A DNA stretch of 64,000 nt from Brucellaceae bacterium (GCA_020637755.1 JACKJW010000014.1:1-64000); one strand, 5' to 3'; positions 7,821-19,200 are shown, numbered from the stretch's first letter. Made by a program: numbers and translations. Notes: generated by a model from the sequence alone, not told the origin.

Positions 7821-8990
7821 ATGCATGCCATCAAAGCCTTGCCGGGTTCCGTCCTTGCCGGATGGATCGTTCTGATGTGTTCGCTGCTGCCCGCCCATGC
7901 GCAGCTGTTCGAGACCTCCGCCAAGCAAGCCTACATGATCGATGCGGCAACCGGGTCCATCCTGTTCGCCAAGGATGAAGACACGCTCATTCCGCCGGCC
8001 TCGCTGGCAAAGCTGATGACGATGGAAGTCGTCTTCAACGCCATCAAGTCGGGGCGTCTGACGATGGACGACACGTTCATTGTCTCGGAAAATGCCTGGC
8101 GCAAGGGCGGTGCCGTGTCTGGCGGCTCCACCATGTTTGCCGAACTGAAATCCTCGATCCGGCTGGAAGACCTGATCCAGGGCGTGATCGTCCAGTCTGC
8201 CAATGATGCCTGCATCATCATCGCGGAAGGCATGGCCGGATCGGAGGAGAATTTTGCCCGCCTGATGACCGAGCGCGCGCGCAAGATCGGGCTGGAAAAG
8301 TCCGTTTTTAAGACGGCGACGGGACTGCCAGCGGAGGGCCAGGTCGTCACGATGAAGGAGCTGGCGAAGCTCGCCATGCACCTCTTCAAGACTTATCCGG
8401 AATTTTACCACTATTACAGCCAGGGCGAATTCACCTGGAACAAGATCCTCCAGCGCAACCGCAATCCGCTGCTGAAAATGGATATCGGCGCGGATGGTCT
8501 GAAGACCGGATTCACCGAGGAGAGCGGCTATGCCATCGTCGGTTCCGTCAACCGTGACGGGCGGCGCATCTTCGTTGCGATGAGCGGGCTCGAAAGCGAG
8601 CGCGCCCGCGCCGAGGAATCGCGCAAGATGCTCGACTGGGGCATCCGCGCGTTTGAAACCGTGGAACTGTTCAAGAAGGACGAGGTGATCGGCGAGGCCG
8701 ACACCTATGGAGGTGAAAAGTCAGCGGTGCCGTTGCGCGCTGAAGGGGCCGTGTCGATCCTCGTGCCGATCACCAACCGCGACAAGATGATCGCGCGTAT
8801 TGTCTACCAGGGACCGGTCGATGTGCCTGTCGAGGCCGGGACGCCGGTCGGATCGCTGAAAATATGGATCGGCGACACGCTGAGCCAGGAAACGCCGCTC
8901 TATGCGGCGGAGACGGTCGAACGCGGATCGCTGAAGCAGCGGGCGATGGATGCGGTGGAAGAACTCCTGCTGGGCTGGCTGCGCGGCTGA
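7821..8990 (+). CDS. D-alanyl-D-alanine carboxypeptidase, peptidase S11 (DacF/PBP5 type)
   Basis: 389 aa with a Sec signal ending at PAHA (about residue 27). All three active-site motifs of low-mass penicillin-binding proteins are present: S61-L-A-K64, S126-A-N128 and K228-T-G230. The C-terminal part (from about residue 280) is the PBP5-like beta domain, and the protein ends with an amphipathic segment (VEELLLGWLRG) that would attach it to the membrane surface. It trims the terminal D-Ala from pentapeptides in the periplasm. A gap of 113 bp separates it from rlpA, and tmk follows on the same strand. Confidence 0.93.
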   Translation: MHAIKALPGSVLAGWIVLMCSLLPAHAQLFETSAKQAYMIDAATGSILFAKDEDTLIPPASLAKLMTMEVVFNAIKSGRLTMDDTFIVSENAWRKGGAVSGGSTMFAELKSSIRLEDLIQGVIVQSANDACIIIAEGMAGSEENFARLMTERARKIGLEKSVFKTATGLPAEGQVVTMKELAKLAMHLFKTYPEFYHYYSQGEFTWNKILQRNRNPLLKMDIGADGLKTGFTEESGYAIVGSVNRDGRRIFVAMSGLESERARAEESRKMLDWGIRAFETVELFKKDEVIGEADTYGGEKSAVPLRAEGAVSILVPITNRDKMIARIVYQGPVDVPVEAGTPVGSLKIWIGDTLSQETPLYAAETVERGSLKQRAMDAVEELLLGWLRG

Positions 8991-9096
8991 TCCGCCCCGT
9001 TGTGCCGCATGCGGATGGGCGGACCGGCTGGACGCGGCGGCTTGTGGTGCCTAAAGGAAGGACCGGAACCATTATCTCAAGGGATCGGGAGCGCCT

Positions 9097-9768
9097 GTGA
9101 GCCGGGGCCTGTTCATCACGTTCGAGGGCGGCGAGGGGGCCGGGAAATCCACGCAGATTGCGCGGTTGGCGGCAACTTTGCGCGCGCGCGGGCATGATGT
9201 GCTGGTGTCGCGGGAGCCGGGCGGCTCGCCGGGCGCGGAGGCAGTGCGCCACGTCCTTCTCTCCGGCGCGGCCGAACCGCTCGGCGCTGCCATGGAGGCC
9301 ATCCTGTTTGCCGCCGCCCGTTCTGACCATGTCGAACAGGTGATCCGCCCGGCGGTGCGCGCAGGCCGCATCGTGCTCTGCGACCGTTTCATGGATTCCT
9401 CGCGCGTCTATCAGGGGGTGACCGGCGATCTCGATCCGTCCTTCATGGCCAAGCTGGAAGCCGTCGCGATCAACGGCATGGTGCCGGACCTGACGCTGAT
9501 CCTCGATCTTCCGGCTGAGACCGGGCTGGAACGGGCCCATGCGCGGCGCGCTTCGGCGGAAGCCGCTGACCGCTTTGAAAAGGAAGGACTTGCGACTCAT
9601 GAGCGCCGCCGCCAGGCCTTCCTCGACATTGCCGCGCGCGAGCCGGAACGTTGCCGCGTGATCGATGCGGCGCGCGATCCGGACGCTGTTGCCGCCGCGA
9701 TCCTTGCCGCCGTGGACGCACTGCCGGGGATGCCCGCGACGCCCGAAAGCCGCCGGGAGCCGGCATGA
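9097..9768 (+). CDS. tmk: Thymidylate kinase
   Basis: 223 aa from a GTG start. It phosphorylates dTMP to dTDP in the cytoplasm, an essential step of dTTP synthesis. The P-loop is [11 protein letters not shown] (residues 9-19), the DRF motif follows in [15 protein letters not shown], and REPGG near residue 40 is the dTMP-binding loop typical of this family. It overlaps holB by 4 bp (ATGA at 9765-9768), a pairing (tmk-holB) seen across many bacteria. Confidence 0.96.
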   Translation: MSRGLFITFEGGEGAGKSTQIARLAATLRARGHDVLVSREPGGSPGAEAVRHVLLSGAAEPLGAAMEAILFAAARSDHVEQVIRPAVRAGRIVLCDRFMDSSRVYQGVTGDLDPSFMAKLEAVAINGMVPDLTLILDLPAETGLERAHARRASAEAADRFEKEGLATHERRRQAFLDIAAREPERCRVIDAARDPDAVAAAILAAVDALPGMPATPESRREPA

Positions 9769-10817
9769 TGGAAAAGCTCTCCCCGGAACAGGCTGACAGC
9801 CTTCCCGGCATTCCCGATCCGGCGGAAAACCCGAACCTCTTCGGGCATGGCGAGCAGGCTGACCAGCTGGCCGAGGCGTTCCGGTCGGGCCGGATGCACC
9901 ACGCCCTGCTGTTCACCGGTCCCTCCGGCATCGGCAAGGCAACGCTCGCCTTTCATCTGGCCTGGCACCTGCTGAAGGAGCGCGATCCCGCCACGGCCGC
10001 GGCGCATCTGGCCGCGCCTGAACCGGGCAGCGCTGTGTGGCGGCAGATGGCCGCCGGGTCGCATCCCGGCGTCCTGCATCTCGCCCGGCCCTATGACGAC
10101 AAGGCCAAGAAATTCCGGCAGGTGATCACCGTCGACGAGATCCGCCGCGTCGGGCGCTTCCTGTCGCGTACGGCCCATGATGGCGGCTATCGCATCGTCA
10201 TCATCGATTCGGCCGATGACATGAACACCAATGCAGCCAATGCGCTGCTGAAAAGCCTCGAGGAGCCGCCGCGCGCGACGCTCTTCATCCTCATTTCCCA
10301 TTCGCCCGGCCGCCTGCTGCCGACCATCCGCTCACGTTGCCAGGTGCACCGCTTTTCACCGTTGGGTTCCGATGTGCTGGAACAGGTGCTCGCCTCCATC
10401 GGCGCTGACATGCCTATGGATGATGCGGGCAGGCAGCGCTTGCTGGAGCTGTCGGAAGGCAGCGCACGCAATGCATTGCTGATGACCCAATATGGCGGTC
10501 TCGACATCGCGCAGGCCTGCGACAGCGTGCTGGATGCCCGTGGCTTCGATGTCGGTGCGGCGGGAAAGATTGCCAATGCCGTGGCTGCGCGCGGCGCCGA
10601 CATTCCCTTTGACCTGTTCAACCGGCACCTGACGGACCGGCTGGCCCGGGATGCGGCCTCGGCTGCGTCAGGCGGTGATCCGGGCCGCGCACGGCGCCTT
10701 GAAACGCTCTGGCGCGAGACCGGCGAAACCATCCTCCAAGCCGTGACCTACAATCTCGACAAGCGGCAGCATGTGATGGGACTGCTCAACCGGCTGAACG
10801 CGGAATTGGCGCGCTGA
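9765..10817 (+). CDS. holB: DNA polymerase III subunit delta'
   Basis: 350 aa when started at the ATGATG at 9765, which overlaps the tmk stop; frames extending further upstream lie inside tmk and are not used. It is the clamp-loader delta' subunit: [15 protein letters not shown] is the Walker A region, and [15 protein letters not shown] with [11 protein letters not shown] are typical of delta' and gamma/tau proteins. The C-terminal third is helical, as in other clamp-loader collar domains. A 96 bp gap precedes metG. Confidence 0.94.
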   Translation: MMEKLSPEQADSLPGIPDPAENPNLFGHGEQADQLAEAFRSGRMHHALLFTGPSGIGKATLAFHLAWHLLKERDPATAAAHLAAPEPGSAVWRQMAAGSHPGVLHLARPYDDKAKKFRQVITVDEIRRVGRFLSRTAHDGGYRIVIIDSADDMNTNAANALLKSLEEPPRATLFILISHSPGRLLPTIRSRCQVHRFSPLGSDVLEQVLASIGADMPMDDAGRQRLLELSEGSARNALLMTQYGGLDIAQACDSVLDARGFDVGAAGKIANAVAARGADIPFDLFNRHLTDRLARDAASAASGGDPGRARRLETLWRETGETILQAVTYNLDKRQHVMGLLNRLNAELAR

Positions 10818-10913
10818 CTGCATCGGCCGCGCATGCGCTATGGCATTGACGCGCCATATGCGATATCCCCCTGAATACCCTGCCAAACACTTGCAAAGAC
10901 CGGCCCGAACGCC

Positions 10914-12452
10914 ATGACCCGTGACAGCTTCTACATCACCACGCCCATCTTCTATCCCAATGGTGTGCCCCATATCGGGCATGCCTACACGGCGATTGCC
11001 ACCGATGTTCTGGCCCGCTTCGCGCGCGCCGACGGCAAGGACGTGTTCTTCCTGACCGGGACCGATGAGCACGGCCAGAAGATGCAGCAGACGGCCGAGA
11101 AGGAAGGCATTACGCCAATCCAGCTCGCCGACCGCAACTCGGCGGTATTCCAGAAACTTGCCGCCACGCTCGGCTGCTCCAACGATGATTTCATCCGCAC
11201 CACCGAGGAACGTCACCGCATTTCCGTGCAGGAATTGTGGAAGCGCATGGAAGCCAATGGCGACATCTATCTCGGCAAGTATGGCGGCTGGTATTCCGTG
11301 CGTCAGGAAGCCTACTTCGACGAGGGCGAGACGGTGGTCGGCGAGGACGGCGTGCGCCGCGAGCCGCTCGGTTCGCCCGTGGAATGGGTGGAAGAGGAGA
11401 GCTACTACTTCCGGCTTTCCGCCTATGGCGACAAGCTGCTGGCGCTCTACGAATCCAACCCGGATTTCGTGCTGCCAGCCGAGCGGCGCAACGAGGTGGC
11501 AAGCTTCGTCAGGGGCGGCCTCAAGGACCTGTCCATCTCCCGCACCACCTTCGACTGGGGCATCCCCGTACCCGGCCATGACGGCCACGTCATGTATGTC
11601 TGGGTCGATGCGCTGACCAACTACATCACGGCGGCGGGCTATCCGGACACTGAAAATCCGCGCTGGCGCTACTGGCCGGCCATGCACATCATCGGCAAGG
11701 ACATCGTGCGCTTCCACGCGGTCTATTGGCCGGCCTTCCTGATGAGCGCGGGCGTCGAACTGCCCAAGCGCGTCTACGCCCACGGCTTCCTGTTCAACAA
11801 GGGCGAGAAGATGTCGAAGTCGGTCGGCAATGTGGTCGATCCCTTCGCGCTGGTGGAGGCCTACGGGCTGGACCAGGTGCGCTATTTCTTCATGCGCGAG
11901 GTGCCCTTCGGGCAGGACGGCTCCTACAGCCACGAGGCGATCGTCCAACGGACCAATGCCGACCTTGCCAATGGCATCGGCAACCTGGCACAGCGCTCGC
12001 TCTCCATGATCGCCAAGAATTGCGAGGGCAAGGTGCCTGCCAATGATGCGCTGACAGCAGATGACAAGGCGCTGTTCAGCCAGGCTGAAACGGCACTGGC
12101 GGCGGCGCGCGAGGCGATGGAGCGCCAGGCGATCCACAAGGCGCTGGAAGCCGTCTTTGACATGGTGACGGCTGCGGACAAGTATATCGACACGCAGGCT
12201 CCCTGGGTGCTGCGCAAGACCGATCCGGCGCGCATGGGAACGGTGCTCTACACCGTCGCCGAGACGGTGCGCCGTATCGCCATCCTGCTGACACCCTTCA
12301 TGCCGGGTTCGGCCTCAAAGCTGCTCGATCTGGTGGCAGCGCCTGACGGCCGGCGCGGCTTCGATGCCATCGGCGACATGCTGGTGCCGGGCACGGAACT
12401 TCCCGCGCCGCAGGGCGTGTTCCCGCGCTACGTGGACAAGGAAGACGCCTGA
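10914..12452 (+). CDS. metG: Methionine-tRNA ligase
   Basis: 512 aa, the short form without the C-terminal tRNA-binding extension. Class I signatures are clear: PHIGHAY at residues 19-25 and [10 protein letters not shown] near residue 300. TGTDEHGQK and the HAVYWPAFL region belong to the methionine-binding site. Charges tRNA-Met in the cytoplasm. It follows holB and precedes tatD by 4 bp, the usual order in this group of bacteria. Confidence 0.96.
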   Translation: MTRDSFYITTPIFYPNGVPHIGHAYTAIATDVLARFARADGKDVFFLTGTDEHGQKMQQTAEKEGITPIQLADRNSAVFQKLAATLGCSNDDFIRTTEERHRISVQELWKRMEANGDIYLGKYGGWYSVRQEAYFDEGETVVGEDGVRREPLGSPVEWVEEESYYFRLSAYGDKLLALYESNPDFVLPAERRNEVASFVRGGLKDLSISRTTFDWGIPVPGHDGHVMYVWVDALTNYITAAGYPDTENPRWRYWPAMHIIGKDIVRFHAVYWPAFLMSAGVELPKRVYAHGFLFNKGEKMSKSVGNVVDPFALVEAYGLDQVRYFFMREVPFGQDGSYSHEAIVQRTNADLANGIGNLAQRSLSMIAKNCEGKVPANDALTADDKALFSQAETALAAAREAMERQAIHKALEAVFDMVTAADKYIDTQAPWVLRKTDPARMGTVLYTVAETVRRIAILLTPFMPGSASKLLDLVAAPDGRRGFDAIGDMLVPGTELPAPQGVFPRYVDKEDA

Positions 12453-12456
12453 GCCG

Positions 12457-13254
12457 ATGCCGGTCCTGATCGACAGCCATTGCCATCTGGATTTCCCTGA
12501 CTTCGCCGAGGAGCGTGACGCCATCGTGAGCCGCGCACTGGATGCCGGCGTGAAGCGCATGGTGACGATCTCGACGCGCGTGAAGAGGTTTGACGCCATC
12601 CGCGCCATCGCCGAGGCGCATGGGCCGGTCTTTTGCTCGGTGGGCACTCATCCGCACAATGCCCTTGAGGAGCAGGACGTCACGGCGGAGCAACTGGTTG
12701 CGCTCGCCGGGCATCCGAAATGCGTGGCGATCGGCGAGGCCGGGCTCGACTATTTCTATGACAAGAGCCCGCGCGACGAGCAGGCAAAGAGCTTCCGCGC
12801 GCACATCGCCGCCGCGCGCGAAACGCAGTTGCCGCTGGTGATCCATGCACGTGACGCCGACGAGGACATGGCGGCGATCCTGACGGAAGAGACAGGGAAG
12901 GGGGCCTTCCCCTTCATCCTGCATTGCTTTTCGTCTGGCCGGGCGCTTGCCGAGACAGGCATCGCGCTGGGCGGGTATGTTTCCTTCTCAGGCATTCTCA
13001 CCTTCAAGAACAGCGAGGCGATCCGCGACATTGCGCGCGACCTGCCGCTCGACCGTCTGCTGGTGGAAACCGACGCGCCGTATCTGGCGCCGCCGCCGCA
13101 CCGGGGCAAGCGCAACGAGCCGTCCTTCGTGGTCAACACCGCGCGCGTGCTGGCCGGGACGATGGGCGTCAGCGAGGAAGAAATCGCGAGGCGGACCACA
13201 GCAAACTGCCTTCGGCTCTTCAGCAAGATGCCGCCGCTGACGGAAAGCGCATGA
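12457..13254 (+). CDS. tatD: TatD family metal-dependent hydrolase
   Basis: 265 aa from the ATG at 12457, four bases after metG; the frame stays open upstream inside metG and is not used. The N-terminal metal site DSHCHLD (His8, His10) is followed by the family motifs GEAGLDYF, IHARDAD, LHCFSSG and ETDAPYLAPPPHRGKRNEPS. TatD enzymes are TIM-barrel, metal-dependent 3'-5' nucleases acting on damaged or single-stranded DNA and RNA. The next gene begins one base after its stop codon, so the two are cotranslated. Confidence 0.94.
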   Translation: MPVLIDSHCHLDFPDFAEERDAIVSRALDAGVKRMVTISTRVKRFDAIRAIAEAHGPVFCSVGTHPHNALEEQDVTAEQLVALAGHPKCVAIGEAGLDYFYDKSPRDEQAKSFRAHIAAARETQLPLVIHARDADEDMAAILTEETGKGAFPFILHCFSSGRALAETGIALGGYVSFSGILTFKNSEAIRDIARDLPLDRLLVETDAPYLAPPPHRGKRNEPSFVVNTARVLAGTMGVSEEEIARRTTANCLRLFSKMPPLTESA

Positions 13255-13255
13255 G

Positions 13256-14062
13256 ATGGCGGATCGGCTGCGCCTGACGATCCTCGGCTGCGGTTCCTCG
13301 CCAGGCGTGCCGCGAATCTCCGGCGACTGGGGAAATTGCGACCCGTCAAACCCCAGGAACCGCAGGCTCAGGGCCTCTGTGCTGGTTGAGCGGATATCGG
13401 ATGCGGGCGTCACGCGAGTCGTGATCGACACCGGGCCTGATTTCCGCCAGCAGATGATTTCGGCCGGTGTTTCGGCGCTGGATGCGGCCGTCTACACCCA
13501 TCCCCATGCCGATCACATCCATGGCATCGATGACCTGCGCGGCTTTGTCATCACCCAGCGCCGCATGATGAACATCTGGGCGGACCGCCCGACGCTCGAC
13601 CGTCTGCTTGAAGGCTTCGGCTATTGCTTCCGCACGCCACCCGGCTCGTCCTATCCGCCGATCCTGCGCGAACACGAAATCACCCATGGCGCGTGTTTCA
13701 CCATCGACGGGGAAGGCGGACCGCTCACCTTCGAGCCGCTGACGCAGGTGCATGGCGACATTCACTCGCTGGCCTTCCGCATCGGCCCTGTTGCCTATTG
13801 CTCGGACGTGTCATCCTTCCCGGATGCCACGATGAAGCGTCTGGAAGGGCTTGACCTGCTGGTCATCGATTCGTTGCAATACAAGCCGCATCCGAGCCAT
13901 TTCTCGCTCGGCGAGGCGCTGGAAATGATCGAGCGGCTCAAACCGGTCCATGGTGTTCTGACGCACATGCACACGCCGCTCGATTACAACACGGTCATGG
14001 CCGAAACGCCTGCCCATGTGGAACCGGCCCATGACGGCATGGTGCTCGAATATCCACTTTGA
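13256..14062 (+). CDS. MBL-fold metal-dependent hydrolase (PhnP-like)
   Basis: 268 aa. The metal-binding HxHxDH motif is present in THPHADHIHGIDD (His82, His84, Asp86, His87), with a later His in VLTHMHTPLDYNT. The N-terminal LGCGSSPGVPRISGDWGNCD is the form seen in the PhnP/Lipase-B-like branch of MBL phosphodiesterases. Conserved next to tatD in rhizobia. The substrate is probably a phosphodiester, possibly a cyclic phosphate, but nothing here identifies it. Confidence 0.88.
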   Translation: MADRLRLTILGCGSSPGVPRISGDWGNCDPSNPRNRRLRASVLVERISDAGVTRVVIDTGPDFRQQMISAGVSALDAAVYTHPHADHIHGIDDLRGFVITQRRMMNIWADRPTLDRLLEGFGYCFRTPPGSSYPPILREHEITHGACFTIDGEGGPLTFEPLTQVHGDIHSLAFRIGPVAYCSDVSSFPDATMKRLEGLDLLVIDSLQYKPHPSHFSLGEALEMIERLKPVHGVLTHMHTPLDYNTVMAETPAHVEPAHDGMVLEYPL

Positions 14063-14088
14063 AATCCCTGAATTGACGAGATTTATTC

Positions 14089-14559
14089 ATGAGCAAGAGC
14101 ATTGCGCGGGTTGAAGCGGCGGCACGGGATGCCGGTCTCGCGATCACGGTGCAGCGCATGGGCCAATCCACGCGCACCGCGCAGGAAGCCGCCGACCAGT
14201 GTGGCTGTGCGGTGGCGCAAATCGTCAAGTCACTGATCTTTCAGGGCGTGGACAGTGGCAAGCTGTACCTGTTTCTGGTGGCCGGAGACAATTCTCTTGA
14301 TCTGGCCAAGGCAGCAGCGCTGACCGGCGAAGCGCTTGGCCGGGCCGATCCGCGATTGATCCGCGACGAGACCGGTTTCGCCATTGGCGGCGTTTCACCA
14401 ATCGGCCACAGAATCGACATTGCATGTTTTGCCGATGAGACGCTGTCTCGCTTCGAGACTGTCTGGGCGGCCGCAGGCGCGCATGATGCCGTTTTCGAGG
14501 CTGCGCCTGAAGCGCTTCTGGCTGCTGCGAAGGCTGTGGTGACGGATCTGAAAATGTGA
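14089..14559 (+). CDS. YbaK/EbsC-type aminoacyl-tRNA deacylase
   Basis: 156 aa, a single YbaK/ProX editing domain. Characteristic segments are QIVKSLIFQG, containing the conserved Lys of the editing site, and FAIGGVSPIGH with the conserved Gly-rich loop before the active site. Such proteins clear mischarged tRNAs in trans, commonly Cys-tRNA(Pro). It starts 26 bp after the MBL gene and may be the last gene of that run. The exact mischarged tRNA is not predictable from sequence. Confidence 0.88.
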   Translation: MSKSIARVEAAARDAGLAITVQRMGQSTRTAQEAADQCGCAVAQIVKSLIFQGVDSGKLYLFLVAGDNSLDLAKAAALTGEALGRADPRLIRDETGFAIGGVSPIGHRIDIACFADETLSRFETVWAAAGAHDAVFEAAPEALLAAAKAVVTDLKM

Positions 14560-14675
14560 GACAAGCGATTGATAAAATTACAGATATTATTTCGAAGCCC
14601 GACCATTTTGTCTGTAGTTAAGTTCCATAATCCATCTTATGCAACATTTGTATGAACGCTGAAGGAGGCCGTGCT

Positions 14676-15023
14676 GTGAACCGGATTCCGCTTTCCCTGG
14701 CCGGTCTTGCCGGAGCATCTGGTGTCGCGCTTGCCGCCTACGCAGCCCATGCCGGTGGAGACAATCTGCGCACCGCCTCGCAGATGCTGCTCTTCCATGC
14801 ACCGGCCCTGCTGGGCCTTGCCGCGCTGGTCCCGTCTGCGATGCGAAGGCTGGCCACGGCCATCATGGTGCTCGGCCTCGTGCTGTTCTGCGGCGATCTG
14901 GTGTTGCGCGAGCTGGCCGGGACGCGGCTCTTCCCGATGGCTGCGCCCATTGGCGGCACAAGCCTCATCCTGTCCTGGCTGCTGGTCGGGTTGTCGGCAT
15001 TCTTTGCGCGGCCGTCACACTGA
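14676..15023 (+). CDS. Small DUF423-like membrane protein
   Basis: 115 aa. A strong AAGGAGG at 14662-14668 lies 7 bases before the GTG at 14676, so I start there; the ATG at 14652 would put the Shine-Dalgarno inside the gene as MNAEGGR. The protein is almost entirely hydrophobic, with four membrane segments and a conserved AYAAH near the N-terminus, as in DUF423. No function is known for the family. Its last 9 bp overlap the end of the convergent M20 gene. Confidence 0.8.
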   Translation: MNRIPLSLAGLAGASGVALAAYAAHAGGDNLRTASQMLLFHAPALLGLAALVPSAMRRLATAIMVLGLVLFCGDLVLRELAGTRLFPMAAPIGGTSLILSWLLVGLSAFFARPSH

Positions 15024-16187
15024 CAGGCTGCCGGCGCGCTCGGCCAGCCGCACCCAATAGGAAGCCCCGTGCGCGATGGCGCTGTCATTGAAATCATAGG
15101 CCGGGTGGTGAAGCCCGGCGCTGTCACCGTTTCCGGTAAAAATGAAGGCGCCGGGCCTCGCATTCAGCATGAAGGAGAAATCCTCTGCGCCCATCAGCGG
15201 CGCGCAGGAGGCATCGACGTTTTCATCACCGGCCACCTCACCGGCCACAGCCGCCGCGAAATCCGTTTCATGGCCATGGTTGCGCGTCACCGGGTAGCCC
15301 GGCCGGAACTGCATGGTGGCCCGTGCGCCAAAGGCTGCCGGAAGGCTTTCCAGCACACGGTCCATCCGCATGCGCACGTCAGCGCGCACCTGTTCGGACA
15401 GGGTGCGCACCGTGCCCTTCAACTCGACGCGCTGCGGGATGACATTGTAGGCGTCCGAGCTTGACTGCATGGACGTGACCGACAGGACCGCACTCTCCAC
15501 CGGATCGACGCTGCGCGCAACAATGGCCTGAAGGCTGGTGATGAGATGGGCGGCGACCAGCGCCGGATCGACGCATTTGTGCGGCATGGCGGCGTGGCCG
15601 CCGACGCCTTCGATCGTGATCGAGAAGTGATCGGCTGCAGCCATGATCGGGCCCGGGCGGATGGCAAATTGTCCGACGGGAATGCCCGGCATGTTGTGCA
15701 TACCGAAGACACGGGCGATGGCGAAGCGTTCCATCATGCCATCATCCACCATGGCCTTGCCCCCTGCTCCGCCCTCCTCGGCGGGCTGGAAGATGACGGC
15801 GACAGTGCCCGCGAAATCGCGGGTTTCGGCCAGATGCCGCGCCGCACCGAGCAGCATCGCGGTGTGCCCGTCATGACCGCAGGCATGCATCTTGCCGGGA
15901 ACCTGCGAAGCCCAGGCGGCACCCGTCGCCTCGGTGATCGGAAGTGCGTCCATGTCGGCGCGCAAACCGGTCACCGGCCCGCCACCGCGTGCGCCGCGGA
16001 TGATGCCGACGACGCCCGTCTGCCCGATACCGGTGACGACCTCGTCGACCCCGAAGGCACGCAGCTTGCCGGCGACGAAACCGGCCGTGCGATGCACGTC
16101 GTAGAGCAGTTCGGGATTGCGGTGCAGGTCGCGGCGCCATTGCGCAATCTCGCCTGCCCTGGCCGCAATGGCCTCGTTTATGCCCAT
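15015..16187 (-). CDS. M20 family amidohydrolase (hippurate hydrolase / aminoacylase type)
   Basis: 390 aa from the ATG at 16187, which has GGGAGAGA five bases upstream; an ATG 24 bp further up gives a longer protein with a poorer site. Motifs of the M20D branch are RRDLHRNPE, GLRADMDALPI, HACGHDGHTAML (metal Cys/His), FQPAEEGGAGG with catalytic Glu, and MGAEDFSFML. These enzymes cleave N-acyl amino acids or similar amides in the cytoplasm. The gene stands alone; the substrate cannot be inferred from the neighbours. Confidence 0.9.
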   Translation of the reverse strand: MGINEAIAARAGEIAQWRRDLHRNPELLYDVHRTAGFVAGKLRAFGVDEVVTGIGQTGVVGIIRGARGGGPVTGLRADMDALPITEATGAAWASQVPGKMHACGHDGHTAMLLGAARHLAETRDFAGTVAVIFQPAEEGGAGGKAMVDDGMMERFAIARVFGMHNMPGIPVGQFAIRPGPIMAAADHFSITIEGVGGHAAMPHKCVDPALVAAHLITSLQAIVARSVDPVESAVLSVTSMQSSSDAYNVIPQRVELKGTVRTLSEQVRADVRMRMDRVLESLPAAFGARATMQFRPGYPVTRNHGHETDFAAAVAGEVAGDENVDASCAPLMGAEDFSFMLNARPGAFIFTGNGDSAGLHHPAYDFNDSAIAHGASYWVRLAERAGSLSV

Positions 16188-16260
16188 TGTCTCTCCCTGG
16201 TCCGGCATCACGGCCGGATCCTTTCCTGTCCCTGCAAGGCTATTGCCGGTGGCCCGCCTG

Positions 16261-19200
16261 TCAAGCCGCCGCAGCCTCCGCGATCTTTGCCAGTTGTGCC
16301 ATGACGACCGCGGCCCCGGCGAGCCGCTTTTCCTGGCTCGGCAGGTCGCGCATCAGGAACACGCTCTGGTCCGGCCTGATCTTGGCGAATGACCCCTGCC
16401 ACGCAATGTATTGCACCAGCGCGCCGGGGTTCGGGAATTCCTTGTTGCGGAACTGCACGACGACCCCCTTGGGTCCGGCATCGAGCTTTTCCACGTTGGC
16501 CTTGCGGCACAGCGCCTTGATATAGACGATCTTCAGCAGGTGCTGCACCTCGTCGGGCAGCGGGCCGAACCGGTCGATGAGTTCCGCCCCGAACCCGTCG
16601 ATCTCCTGTGGCGTCGAGAGGTCGGCCAGGCGGCGGTAGAGGCCCATGCGCAGTTGCAGATCCGGCACGTAGTGTTCCGGGATCATGACCGAAGTGCCGA
16701 CGGATATCTGCGGCGACCAGCCGGTGTCGCTCGTCAATTCCTCACCCCGGATTTCCTGCACCGCCTCCTCCAGCATCTGCTGGTAAAGTTCGTAGCCCAC
16801 TTCCCGGATGTGGCCGGACTGTTCCTCACCCAGAAGATTGCCAGCGCCACGGATATCGAGGTCGTGGCTGGCGAGCTGGAACCCGGCGCCCAACGTATCG
16901 AGCGATTGCAGCACCTTCAGGCGGCGGTCGGCCGTCTGGGTCAATTGCTTGCGGGCGGGAAGCGTGAACAGCGCATAGGCGCGCAGTTTCGAGCGCCCCA
17001 CCCGGCCACGCAGCTGGTAAAGCTGGGCGAGACCGAACATGTCGGCGCGATGGACGATCATCGTATTGGCGGTCGGGATGTCGAGGCCGGATTCCACGAT
17101 GGTCGTCGACAGCAGCACATCATACTGGCCGTCGTAGAAGGCGTTCATGATATCGTCGAGTTCGCCGGGCGCGATCTGCCCGTGGGCGACGGCGACCTTC
17201 AGTTCCGGTACCGTCTGTGACAGGAAATCCCTGATTTCGCCGAGGTCGGAGATGCGCGGCACCACATAAAAACTCTGGCCGCCGCGATAGCGTTCGCGCA
17301 GCAATGTCTCGCGGATCACCACCGGATCGAAGGGCGAGATGAAGGTGCGCACCGCCATGCGGTCGACCGGTGGTGTGGTGATCAGCGACAATTCGCGCAC
17401 GCCCGAGAGCGACAGTTGCAGCGTGCGCGGGATCGGTGTGGCCGAAAGCGTCAGCACGTGGACATCGCTCTTCAGTTCCTTCAGCCGCTCCTTGTGCTTG
17501 ACGCCGAAATGCTGCTCCTCATCGATGATGAGCAGACCGAGGCGCTCGAAGGTGACCGAGGAACCGAGCAGCGCATGGGTGCCGACGACGATGTCCACCG
17601 TCCCGTCGGAGAGCCCCTTCTTCGTCTCTGCCAGTTCCCTTGCCCCGACAAAGCGCGAGGCGTGCCGCACCTTCACCGGCAAGCCCGCAAAGCGCTGCGA
17701 GAACGTCTTGAAGTGCTGGCGGGCGAGCAATGTCGTGGGCACCACGACAGCCACCTGCAAGCCCTCCATGGCGGCCACAAAGGCCGCGCGCAGCGCCACT
17801 TCCGTCTTGCCAAAGCCGACGTCCCCGCAGATCAGGCGGTCCATCGGACGGCCCTTGCCAAGATCGTCAATCACCGCGTCGATGGCGCCCTGCTGGTCAT
17901 CCGTCTCCTCATAGGGGAAACGGGCAGCAAACTCGCCATAAAGTCCTTCCGGCGGAAACAGCTTCGGTGCGCCGCGCATCTCGCGTTCAGCGGCAATGCG
18001 GATGAGCTGGCCGGCCATTTCGAGCAGGCGCTTCTTCAGCTTGGCCTTGCGCGCCTGCCATGCGACACCGCCGAGACGGTCGAGCACCGCATCGGACCCT
18101 TCTGCGCCATAGCGCGACAGGAGTTCGATGTTTTCGACCGGCAGGAACAGCTTGCCGTCGCCCGCATAGTGCAGTTCCAGGCAATCATGGGGTGCGCCGG
18201 CGGCCTCGATGGTGCGCAGGCCCATGAAACGGCCAATGCCATGCTCGGCATGAACGACGATATCGCCATGGGCAAGCGAGGAGACTTCCGAAATGAAGTC
18301 GGAGGCCTTGCGGTTGCGCCGTGCCTTGCGCACCAGCCTGTCGCCCAGCAGGTCCTGTTCGGCCAGTACGGCGAGGGTCGCGGTCTCGAATCCGTGCTCG
18401 ACGGGCAGGACCGCCAAGGCAACCGCCTGACCTCCGAGCTTCTCCGCGTCGCGCAGCGTGGCCGCGGGATGCATGTTGCCGAGGCCGTGCTCGTCAAGGA
18501 TTTGCGCCAGACGGTCGAGCGAGCCTTCCGTCCATCCGGCCACAATGACGCGCTTGCCTGCTGTTCGCAGCGCGGCCACATGACGGACCGCGTGGTCGAA
18601 GACATTGGCGTCCGGGTCGGCGCGTTCGGCGGCAAAATTGCGGCCTGCAACAGCCCCCGCATGCAGCACAGTCCCCGCCCCGCCTGCCGGCTGTCCAAAG
18701 GGCGTCAGCGAAATTTCGAGGCGCTCGCGGGCCAGCTTTTCCGCCTGGTCACGGGTCAGGTACAGGCGCTGCGGTTCGACCGGCTTGTAGGGGATTTCCC
18801 CTGCCCCGCCGTGGCTGACACGCGCCTCGTAATGCTCGCGGATCTGCGCCTCACGTCCGGCGATGGCGTCATGGGCCAGGTGGTCGAAAATGACCGGCGC
18901 GCCGGGCAGATAATCGAACACCGTCTCCATGCGCTCGTAGAACAGTGGCAGCCAGTGCTCCATCCCGGCAAACCGGCGGCCTTCCGAGACGGCCTGATAG
19001 AGTGCATCATCGCGTTGTGGCGCGCCGAAGGCCTCGATATAGGCGCGGCGGAAGCGGCTGATGGTCTCGGGCGTCAGCGCTACCTCGCTCATTGCCTGCA
19101 GGCGCATTTCCTTCACCTGACCGGTGGTGCGCTGGCTTGCCGGGTCAAAGGCGCGGATCGACTCCAGCGTGTCGCCGAAAAAGTCGAGGCGTAGCGGCTC

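Noticed and set aside
17416..19194. 592-codon frame antisense to mfd
   Set aside because: The sense strand encodes a full-length Mfd with all motifs; the antisense product is low complexity.
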